A stretch of 50,170 nucleotides of DNA. Origin: Gyrodactylus bullatarudis. Its lineage: Eukaryota; Platyhelminthes; Monogenea; Gyrodactylidea; Gyrodactylidae. The notes below the pieces were generated by a model. The model made no database searches. It saw nothing but the letters and a program-made list of their open reading frames with translations, and was not told the origin of the DNA. Shown one piece after another: positions 20,501 to 32,500 of the stretch (positions within the stretch are counted from its first letter, which is position 1; every line of letters starts with the position of its first letter). The stretch is from NCBI GenBank assembly GCA_012064415.1, contig SSNU01000044.1, positions 1 to 50,170 of the forward strand. Direction: 5' to 3'. The position numbers and the translations under genes were made by a program.

Positions 20501-23500
20501 GATATTATGAAGGGTGAAATTCAAAAGAATTTAGAAATATTTAAAACCAAGTGTACATTTCTTAAGGGAGCATCAATTTTTATTTTTCAAATGCCCCCGA
20601 TAAGATTTTTAACAAATTAATTTTAACATCAAAGATTGTATTCAAAACGCATAGATTATTCAGTTTAATTCATATGGATTTACTCTGAAGACTGAACAGA
20701 AGACTCTATTAGTTTATAAATTCCAGTGTTATTGTGGCGCTTCGTACATAGAAAGAACTATGAGGAAATCGGCTACAAGATCCAATCATCCTCTACATAA
20801 GGATAACCTTTCGGTGCCGAGACTATTTCACAATTTTTATAAAAGCCAAAATTTACCTATGAAGATACCAAGTTATTTGGCCAAAAATATTACTGGTGCA
20901 AGTTCACATTGTGGGCTTCAATTTAAACTTTAATTGATCCAGAAACCTATCAAACTGGTAGAGTTATGAAGGTTTAAAAAAATTGGAAAATGGACATATA
21001 TGTCCATCGGCACCGAAGGGGTTAAGCATGCGGCTTCAATTTGAAATTTTTCCGTTTTATACGAAAACCCTGGTGGTGACAGCATAGGAGATATTCTTTA
21101 TAAATCAATACAAGCCTAATCTATGTGTTCAGAAAAACTATTCCTATAATCTTCAACTACCTTGGCCTATGTGAGCTTTTTCACTTTTCTCTCCATTGTT
21201 GCTATTTACTGGAGAGTTTTGGTGTTTTTTTCAGTCTGCATTTATTCTCAATCTTTAAACTTTCACAGTTTCAGATCATTATTTTCATTCAATTATTTAA
21301 CTCTTATCATTTTTCAAGTAATAGCACTGGTGATCCTATACATTTGGGGTTAATATGTATCCATTCAACTTCGATATTAAAAGGATTATTGATTCACAAA
21401 TTGATTGACAATTTCAGTGAGGTTACAGTAAGGTTTCATCCATGATCATGGTGATTGTAGCCAGCGTTTTTATCGCTAATAATAATCATAAGAGAGCAAT
21501 TTTAATACAGCATACTCTCTTGTTATCGGTTGGGGAAAGTTTATTCTTGAAAATAGAAAAAAATCCACTATCAAAAAGAATAGTCTTTAATGTACCCCTA
21601 CTGATTGATCTCGATACATCGCTCTAAAAGACATACAAAGGTTAGATCAAAGAGCGTTCAGACTGAGATCAATGATCTCTACTCGATTAGTAACATGCAG
21701 ACTATCACATGTAGAATGAAATGTCTGAATTGTGAAGATGAAGAGGATTCCTATATAGTAGTAGTAGTTGAGACATGAGGGGATTGCCTGCCAGAAATCA
21801 TGTTTATATGAAACCCTAATGAGATTATTCTTGTAGATTATGCATACAAATATATAGAAAGTCATTATACTACAATTTATTTATTTATTTATGGAAGAAT
21901 CCTATATTATTATCCATATAAAATATTTTAATAATATAATAAGGAAAAATTGATATTCACAAGTAGCAGAATCTGATAGTTAATAAACTCAATTAATTGT
22001 ATTGGATATAATCAATGTTTGAGCATATTGAAATAAACATGGGGAAAAACCTGATGTTGACTTCAGATGATGTATCTGTTACCGTGAATTTTGAAACTCG
22101 GGGAGATAATTTTCTGAATTCTGAAACCAAATTCTCCGATTTCGGGAATTCTGAAATTCGGAATTTTTGAAACTAACTAGGGACTTTCGAAACTGAGTAA
22201 TAAATAAACGTTAATTTTGAAACTCGGGGAGTTTTTGATGAGAAATTTGTTGAAATACAGATAGATAGATTAAAATTGTACATGATACCTAGGAATTTCG
22301 TTTTATTCTTTACTTTAGTATTTTGAAGTGAGGACTCAACTAAATCTTTGTTAAAATTTTATTACTTGTTTAAAATGATCAATTTCTAAGCTCAATCTTG
22401 TTCTCTTTTCTTCAACATCTATATTCAAACATCTTGTTGATCAACTTTCTGAAAAAGAGATATTTACATTTTCGAATAAGAACTTCGTATTTTATCTTAT
22501 TTAAATGAATAGGTATAGACTTTTCAGGTAGAACGATACAAGATAGGGAGACAATTTCTAATTCTTGAGGAAATATCCCAGATTTAAATTGCTCTATTGA
22601 AGAGTTAGAATTGGTTCATTTCTAGGAGAAAATCTATAGATCAATTATCAATCACCATGGATAATTATAATCCTTCTTAAAATAGTTTCAAAATTCAATT
22701 TACTCAATCACGAGCATTGAAGGATGAACTAACAAAGGGTCATTCGTGTAATAAAAGTATTTTTTTGTTAAATACGAACAACAGAATGGTCTGATAAGAT
22801 GTGCAAATAAGATGTTAAATTTTATCAAATATGCGCAAATCTGTATTCCCACACTTTTCATTGCCTGTGAATAATTTCATAGAAAAGAGAGATTTCCTGT
22901 ATTAATAAACAAGTAATCACGATAATACATAATAACCACACCATAAGTAATTTAAACAAGCTATGAATTTTTTGTGTATCAAGAGAGGGAATAGTTAGGA
23001 AATCTCTTATAGATTTATTGACGATTAGAGAAACTAATTTTTCAATAGTTAACTGAATCTTTTTGCGATATTTTTCAGCTTTCCCATTGTTTAGAGCCTT
23101 TTCTAATCAAGAAAAAATTAGTAGGGTGCATAATTCTCAAGGTTGGAAAATGTCTTGAAGTTCAAGTAAAAATAACATGGAAATAAAACATTAAAAACGT
23201 TTTTTCGTCTTATTTCAGGGACATAAAATCATATTTATAGGCGATTCTAGTCATTTCTAGGCTTTCTGAGGCCCAATTCTTTTTGATAGTGATCATTTAT
23301 CCATGACCTAGTTAATAGTTAGTAGTCTAAGGTCTTATTTATTCTTCAGGGATCTTGTGGTATCTACTCATTATTCCTTTTAGATTTTTGGGGAGAGCTC
23401 TCTAACAGATGGAAGTATTGCACTATATGGAGATAGAATTCATTATCTCCGTAAGACAGTAATAATGATTTGAGTTTCATTGCACAAAATTAATAGTAAT

Positions 23501-26500
23501 TCTGCAGAAAGGTGATCCTTTCCTAGTCCTCATTGTTCGCTTAACACCTTTATTTAAGTTCGGGGAAGAATAAATCAAAAGACACAGAATAAACCAACCA
23601 GATATTTTGACATTTTTTAATTGTAAATTACTTTGTTTCAATGTTTTCTCTACACCCTGTTTTTCAGTTGAATGATTTAACAACCTGGATCGATCGGAAA
23701 CTGAATATTCTTGAGGCCTAGAATATTAAAAAACGTTTAGACGGAATAAAAAGAATTTTAATTCTATAGATAGTTTATAAAATTTGTTTATTAACTAATA
23801 GATAAGCCCACAGAAATACAGACCAATATGAACATTCGAAGTTTCGGTCCTATATCAGATCAAGAGAGGGTTTACACATTCGACTGTTACTTCAGACAAC
23901 ACTGGCACGATGAACGGCTAAAGTTCCCTCAGAACAACCTGAGAAATAAGATGAATTTACAACTGAATGAAATTATGCTGAACAAGGTTTGGAAACCAGA
24001 CACGATTTTCTACAATGGGAAAAAGAGCCATGTACACACAGCAACATCCAAGAATATTCTCTTTAGAATAACAACAGAAGGCAATGTTACCTATTCCCAG
24101 AGGTATGTCTTTAACTCAGAAATATACTTTGTATAACAAGTTTCCTTTCGAATACAACTTTAACTTGGCATCTAAACCAAGGTTTTATTGGCTAAATACT
24201 CTTCTAGAGGCACTAAACATTCATAATATCACCTGCCAGGTGAGTCGATTCAACAAATTGAAATTGGTCTCAGATCGACATTTAGCAAGCACTGATGCCA
24301 AAAATCAAGATTCATGAAAATCTAAAATTTTTTAAACTTCTAAAACATCAAGGTAATCAGACATTAACTACTATTATACAGCTCCTTTTGTTCTTATGTT
24401 GAGAACCCTTTAGGTGACATTGTTCCAACAGTGAAACACACCACTTTCTTGGGTGATAATTTGAGCAGAAAGATGCTTAACCCTTTCGATACCAGGTTCA
24501 AACTGACTTTTTCCAATGATTTTGAAAAATTTTTTCATGATTATTTTTTGATAGTATATCACAAACTATCTTAGTTTGCTATCATGCTATATTTTTACTA
24601 GCCAGGCATAAGAATGCCATAGATATTTGAACTTTTACCGAAGGAAGTAGAATTCCTGATGATTCTTTTTGATCGAAATTATTAAACTTATCAATGTTCA
24701 GAGATAATAAGATTAATTTCCGTAGAAGCTAAATAGTTTATCCAAAACAAGGTACATTTTTCATGCATGAAATCAATGAGAAGTTCCATCAATAGTCTCG
24801 TGAAAATGGGGCAATTTTCAACCCCATTTTTACCTTAGATCTTCAATATCTGGGTTATTTTGTAATAAGATCGAATAAAATTTAAAACATATCCTTTTTG
24901 ACATTAATTGAGTCTTTGAAACAATTAACTTACAAATAAATCCCTTCATTGGCAAAATTTCACTCTAAATTACTCACCGGTAGATGGGATTTTCAATATA
25001 AATCAGACCCTGATGAAATTAAGTGTAAGAAAAAATTCATAAAATTTTGTCCTAGTAAAGTTTTTTATCACCACATTTTAGTGAGAGAATTAAACCTGAA
25101 ACTTTCTTCGTTCAGTTATGGTATCGAAAGGGTCAATATATAGCTTTTCACTGATGCTAACCAAGGTTACTTAAGGGTGATTTTTTGAAAATATAGTCAT
25201 ATATTCAATAAATATCTATTTGAAAATCTATTTGGTGAGGCATTAGAAAAAAAAACTTCCATCGTACAATATAATGAGTGTAGATTTCAAATACAGTATA
25301 CAATCCTCTACTCGAAGAACAAGATAACTAGTTTTGGAGCCGAATTAACTCAATTATTTTGGTAAAGCCTCTACAACTTTCATGAAACGACTGTGATATA
25401 AACAGAATGACCTGAGGATGACTCGGATGAATTGAAATTCTTTTACAATTTTTTCTTCCAAGAATCACTCTCAAGGCCATACCTATATCGATTTGAGTTG
25501 ACTTGAATCATTTTTAATATTTACCTTTTGGATAAAAAATGATTGTGGGAATTGAATTCATTCTTAGGAAAAAAAATTTAATTTTAAAATGTCAAAAAAT
25601 CATTTTCACCAAATCCTTCTCTGTCCATAACTCCCTAGATCACCACCATCCCCTCTCGCCTCTATTCAGAGAAGTTGGGGAGGGTGAGATTTAAGTCTTG
25701 TTGGTAGTAGACTTATCTCGGGATAGAATTGTTTGATAATCTCCTTCCTTGTGCCTATGCATCCATCCGTTGTTCAGTTAGTCCCTCTATTCTGGGATAA
25801 TTTAATCATAAAATTTATTTTGATTTACTCTCCTTTACTTGGGTTGGTGATAAGTTTCGATGAACCATAAACGCTAGTTGATATGAAAATATAACAGCAG
25901 CTGAAGATGAAGATGTGTTCACAGCCAGATGATTCCAAATTCTTCCTCAGGACATTTTGAAGTCTGAAAACATCAATTATTTCTCAATATTTTCAAGCCA
26001 AGTTACAATTTATCAGAACATGATCATGTACAATCGTTTATCCAGTTTATTATTAAATACTATTCTTGTTTAAAAGAAATAATTTTAACTTTATGTACTC
26101 AAAATATTAGCGATTCTTAAAATTGCTCTAAAAAAAGCCTTTATTTCGGGCATACTCATCAGTATAAAAGCCTTATTTTTGAAATAACTGGTGTCATCTT
26201 CTTATTTTCTTAAAACACGATGACTCAGCTCACAACCAATGTTCTCAAGCATCTTATCCATCAGATAGTTATGAGCAAAAATACTTTTGAGCTCAAACAT
26301 TTTGTAGGTTTCAGAGGATTTAAATTTTTTTGGAATCAAGGTAGAGAATTCAGATTTAACCATCAAATTTTCATGAAAAAAGTAATACAAAATTCCAATA
26401 ATAAACCTGAAAGACGCATTTTCAGATTTTAAAATGTAGCCTAATTTTTGTGTATTCCATCTTCTAATACAAAACTCACTCTTTCATTTACAATATACTC

Positions 26501-29500
26501 TATAGATTAACGATCAAAGCAAGCTGTGTTATGAGCCTTCGAAAGTATCCGATGGATGTTCAGAATTGCCCCCTCATTTTTGGAAGTCGTAAGTCCTACT
26601 GAATTTTTTTGCGACCTCCAAACCTAATGTTGATAAGCTTAAGTCGTAATTCAGGATAATATCTAACTTATCCCATGTCTAATATTAGTTTGAACATGGA
26701 TTATTAAACATTGAACAGAGTTTCTCGACTGTTTATCTCTCTCTACATGAGAGGCCAAGGCAATGCCTCGAGTAGGATTTCTTTTACCCACCTGAGGCAG
26801 TGTAGCATCTGTTCACTTTATTGTTTATAAACTTTCACAAAAGACTATATATTTGGTAGATGCAGTGTCATGGTATGGGGGTTCATCACAAAAGAAGGAA
26901 CTGGTAACCTTGTTTTCATAGAAGAAAGACTCAATTCAAAAATATATCAACAACTTCTAGAAGATCAACTGCTACCGTTTAAAGAAGAAATAGAAAATTC
27001 CCAAATTATTTTTCAACAAGATAATGCTCCGTGTCATCGTTCTTTATCAACAAAAACGTGGTTTCAAGAGAATGGAATATCTGTGTTGCCATGGTCTGCT
27101 CGAAGCCCCGATCTGAACCCCATTGAGTATTTGTGGGGAATTTTATCTCAGAAAGTTTACTCCTAAGAAAGAGTATTTTTAAACAGGCCAGAGCTCATCA
27201 AGAAGATTGAGGAAGATTGGAGATTAATTCCCAATGAGACTTTAGCTAATTTATATTGCTCAAAAAGATGTCTAAGAGTAGTAGAAGGAAAAGGAGATTT
27301 TACTAAATAAAAGTGAACAAATGTGTTTTTCGTTTTCTAATTCAATGAAAAAACGTAAATTTGTACTTTTAAGAATATCAATGAACCAATATGTTCGGGA
27401 GTAATCATAACTAGAAGAGTGAGAAATTTCCTTTTCAGTGGTATATTTTACATCTTGAAGGTATTTTTAATAAATGAGCTAGAAGCAATTTTAAATGAAT
27501 AAATTCATTTTGTCGACCACTATAAAAGAGAGAATTTATACTGAGACTAAAATGCTATTTTATGTATCTCTAGAATTATGAAATCAACATTCGAAAAATA
27601 AATTTTTGCTATTCAGAATCGAATTTTATTTTTTCAAATTGCTATATTTTATCTTGGGTAAAGCCTTGTCAGATAAATGGTGACAGGAAAACAAATCTTA
27701 TTTTTCTTGATTATTCCTAGAATCTAAACTCGAGTTATCATCTTTTCACTTGGTTCATGTTGTTTCTAAAGCCTCTCAATCTCGTAATAAGACCTAGTCT
27801 GAGAGCTTTTGATTGGTCCAATGCAAATTTTAAACTTGAGATATTATTTTAACTTAAAATAAGGTCTTCAATGAAGACTCTTCATTCTGGACATACTCAT
27901 CAGTGTGATTCATAAGTAAGTCTTGTGATATGACTTTGATGACTCAGCTCAATACCCATGTGCGTAAACACTTGTCAGAACAAAAATGCACAATTCTGAT
28001 CAGACGGTAAGACGCAACCTCATAAGATACTTTTATAATTTACTTGCAAGTAGTAAATGCTATTTTTTTATTGTTTTTGAACAGATTATTTTTTCCCCAA
28101 TCCATAACTGTAGTTGAAGATAACAACAATAATTTATCATAAAGATATAGATGACAAAGTATAACATAATATTAGTAGTCTGCTTCTAAAATTTTATTTA
28201 CACACTTTCAATGTGGGATACTTTGTTAATTGTTGTTAATCGTTAATTTATTCAGGGGACAAGAAAAGAATGAATTAATGACAAAGTTTATTGTTCCGAT
28301 TGCTTTTGTGTTAGGGACCCACACATACACAAACGCACGAGAGACAATAGAAAAACAAGTTAATAATGATCATTGAATTCCCATATATATCTCTGAATAA
28401 GTAATAGTGTATCTCTTTCACAGAGGTGTGCTATTCTAGAAGGAAGAAATATGATTTATAATAGAGCCTATTATGTTAGGAGTGGTATAGACCAAGTGGA
28501 ACAAATGAAATCCATTAGTCAAAATGAAGAATCTTCTGGGGCACATGTAGAATATGTAGAATATAAGATGACTAGTTCTGAACTTGTTTAAGCTCATGAA
28601 AGCCCGATGAACAGTTTGTACCATTGATACTGTTGCTCTTTCTGTAGTCTTAAGACTGCCTGGCAATTCAGTTAATCCTGTTACTTGGTTTCGAGATTAT
28701 CTGATAGCTTCAAGAATCCCGGGAATCTATAGCTGATAATAAGTAATACACTTTGAAAGGAAAATCATCCAATTTATTAATAAAATCACTGGGACTTAAA
28801 TTGCATATTTAAAGAGTAACAGTATTTCTATTCTGTTTAAATTAAATTTGATTTCTATAGTTTATTAATTTGTAATAATAAATATTGTTTTTAATGATCA
28901 GCTTGATGAATAAGCCTTTGGTTATCAAATTGACTTTAGCATAGTAGATTAACTATATTTATAATTTAAAAAATCATAAGCAACAAACTGTTCTATTGGC
29001 TGGGATTTACTCGATATTTTGAGGCTATCATCTTAAAATAGTATGAAAATATTTTATTCATTAATTTGTCAAAAGTTAAATTAAACCAGCTGAAGAAGTT
29101 AAGATTCAATCAGTTATATCAAACCTGTATAAACTGAGACGAAATCTAACAATGTCGGAGAATGTCAGGTAGAAATGGTTTTCAAAAATTTCAAATAGTA
29201 ATAAATTTTGTGGATTTTTTTTGGCAGTTTTAATAATTTACTCGTAGGTTCATATGAAATTTAAGTCATACCGATTTTTAGACAAGATGATTTTCTTTTC
29301 TAAAGCTAATTGATCTTTAAGAAACCTACTCATGTTGCCCACGATTTAAAGAGAGAAAAATTTTAATTATGAAACATATGATAATTTTTCACATTTCGAT
29401 TTAGCGCCAAAATCCCATTTTCACGAACTTTGAACTGAAAATGTTTATTAATTTCAAAGTAAGGGATTGATCAGTGGTTGATTTTCATGATCACAATAAG

Positions 29501-32500
29501 ACAAGAAAGCCGAATATGCTGAATATTGTCGGATAGATGTTTTTGAGCTGGGTCACCGATGTCATGAGATTTAAAGTAAAAAGATGCCAGGATTTTTTCC
29601 CACAAATAAGGCCTTTATTTCGGGCATACTCATCACTGTGATACATGCCAAATATATAGGTTTTTAGAATTAAGTTATTGGTTGAAATTGTTCTTAAAAT
29701 TCGATTGGATCATACCTGTTGCCAGGTATGCAAGATTATTTAGTAGACCTGGCAACAGGTATGATCCAATCAAATTTTAAGAACAATTTCAACCAATAAT
29801 TTAATTCTAAAAACCTATATATTTGGCATGTATCACAGTGATGAGTATGCCCGAAATAAAGGCCTTATTTGTGAGAAAAAACCCTGGCATCTTTTTACTT
29901 TAAATGCTGAATATGTTTTAATGCAAAAGATTATTATCGTTCAGGAGTCGAATTTCGACTTTTTGATCATTTTCACTACTTGAAAATTTTCAAAATTTCG
30001 ACTAATCGAAATGTGAAAAATTTTCATTGGAAAAATTATTTAGCGGATTTTTTTTCATATCGTAAATGTGGGCAATATTAGTAAGATTCCGAAAATTTTA
30101 TAACGTATTCGAAATTTCTTGAAAATCATAATTTCCTAACTTGATATCAATTATCATTAAATTTATTAGATGTAATTAAGTCAAGAAATTACATATTATC
30201 AGTTAAACTTGACATTCTTTGAAATACAGTGTCAATAACAAGAATCTATCTATTCAATAAATCAACGATATCCTATAAATACAGGAAAGAATCAGTTGTA
30301 ACTTAAACCAAATCTCGTTACAACAATGTTCAAGAGTCTCTTACTTGCTGTTGCCATTCTCGGTGCCTATGCCAAGGCAGATTGTGACTGTGATGGTCCC
30401 TATCACACTTGCTTGACTGATTGTGGAACCGATGCAATGTGTGCTATGAACTGCATGAATCCTTATATGGATTGCTTCAATGCCTGTAACTCTGAAGAGG
30501 GAGGCAATGATGAGACTTGGGAGGAAGAATCTTCAAGTGAAGAATATTCAGCTGGAGAATAAATAGTGTCCATCAAATACAGAATACTGTATTCAGAATA
30601 AAAGTTTTATTTTAGAACTGTAAGATGTATTGTTCCTTTCTAGTCCCTGGATTCTTTTGCTTTCCACCTTTTTACTGCGTATCTCTTTATTTCAATCTTG
30701 TGATAAACTAATATGATCCTGATCCTCAATTTGACATAAATTCTGAATCTCGTCTTAGAATGAATTAGTGCGTGTGTAGTACCTATCTTTCGCAGATTTA
30801 TACGCGAAATATTTCATTAGCTGATAGGTTCTACACACGCACTAATTTATCTTGTAAAAATACGTTACGATGGAAAATGTCCGAGATGATTGCAAAAGCT
30901 ATCCGTTGCCATGTTGGTTGCAAAATAAATTTTACGAAAAAATGAATAGCTCCATTAAATTCCTTATGAAAGTCTGAGCCATATATAAAAAATTCAGTGC
31001 GGTTAAAAATTTGGTGCTCACCAGTGAAATTATTCGGGCCAACTTCAATTTTGGAAATAAACTTGAATTATTCGTTTTTCACAAGTTTCTCCAAATTTGA
31101 ATACAATTCGCAAATTCTAAGACGAGATTTAGAATTTTTGTCAAATTTAGGATTGAAATAAAGAGATACGCAGTAAAAAGGTGGAAAGCAAAAGAATCCA
31201 GGGACTAGAAAGGAACAATACATCTTACAGTTCTAAAATAAAACTTTTATTCTGAATACAGTATTCTGTATTTGATGGACACTATTTATTCTCCAGCTGA
31301 ATATTCTTCACTTGAAGATTCTTCCTCCCAAGTCTCATCATTGCCTCCCTCTTCAGAGTTACAGGCATTGAAGCAATCCATATAAGGATTCATGCAGTTC
31401 ATAGCACACATTGCATCGGTTCCACAATCAGTCAAGCAAGTGTGATAGGGACCATCACAGTCACAATCTGCCTTGGCATAGGCACCGAGAATGGCAACAG
31501 CAAGTAAGAGACTCTTGAACATTGTTGTAACGAGATTTGGTTTAAGTTACAACTGATTCTTTCCTGTATTTATAGGATATCGTTGATTTATTGAATAGAT
31601 AGATTCTTGTTATTGACACTGTATTTCAAAGAATAAATCATGACCCGTAATTTCTCATTGAAGAATTTAGAAATTGGGCTCCTTACATGCTAGTAATAGA
31701 GCTTACATAGTTTCAAGATAAATCATATTCTCGTGAGGTGATAAACGGACGGGTTTTTATTTTATATATATTAGATTATTTTATTTAAAAAAATTATTGA
31801 AATAGTTGTGCGACTCTGGCACATAATTGATAAGAGTTTCACAAATATTGGAAATGATTTTGGATTTAAAAATATTAAAATCAATTTGAAATCTAGCTCT
31901 GAGATGAAGGACAGTGAGTAAAATGGAATATAATCTTGTAGATCTCAGATTATAATGATTAGATGTTTTTGGGGCGAACTTTGAGTAGAGCCCTGCTGAA
32001 GAAGCCGTTCTTCTTAGCCACAGGGGGAGTAGATTGGCTTTGTCGAGGATCTACTTGTAGGGAAGTGGACCAAGATAGCTTTTAAGATGTGTATTGTATT
32101 CTTTCTAGTTTTCTGCTAGTACCGATATGAAGATCACAGAGATCCATAGTCAAGATATGGTAGAATGAGAGATTTATATAGTTTGAGACGAAGAGATGAA
32201 TCGTTGACGAAATTTCTTAGAAAGAAGGTTTTATAACGTACCATATTTATAATATCTTTTGAATGAATATTGGTTTTGAGATTATGATCATAGGAGAGTC
32301 CAAGATCCTTTATGAGCGAAACTGTATTGAAGAATATATTATGATTGAGAGAGAATTTCTAATAGGCATGAGTTTAGTTTTACTCTGATTTATACTGAAA
32401 CCTATTAAGGAAAGAGAATGCTTAAGATAATCCATTTCCCAGGAGATTAAACACCTGCCTTGAGCGATTGGAATGAGTAGTTTGATGTCAAGAATATTAA

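Larger units (their letters stand above)
29570..29904. repeat. Foldback element with hammerhead ribozyme motifs in both arms
   Basis: Arms 29570-29727 and 29747-29904 are near-perfect inverted repeats around a 19-base loop. Each arm contains a hammerhead-like module reading outward: TCACA / GTGATGA / GTATGCCC / GAAA / stem TAA-TTA around AGGCC / then TGTGR pairing with TCACA as stem I. A predicted cleavage site follows AUU. The core differs from consensus at one base (GTGATGA for CTGATGA), probably inactivating; the related copy at 26128 keeps the consensus. No coding sequence. Confidence 0.8.
30214..30761. repeat. Left arm of peptide-gene palindrome
   Basis: Pairs with 31114-31634. The first about 480 bases look identical to the other arm, then a roughly 27-base indel and mild divergence follow. 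The arm covers promoter, CDS and 3' region of peptide copy 5. Confidence 0.93.
31114..31634. repeat. Right arm of peptide-gene palindrome
   Basis: Inverse of 30214-30761. Coordinates of paired positions sum to 61848 across the identical part. Confidence 0.93.
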
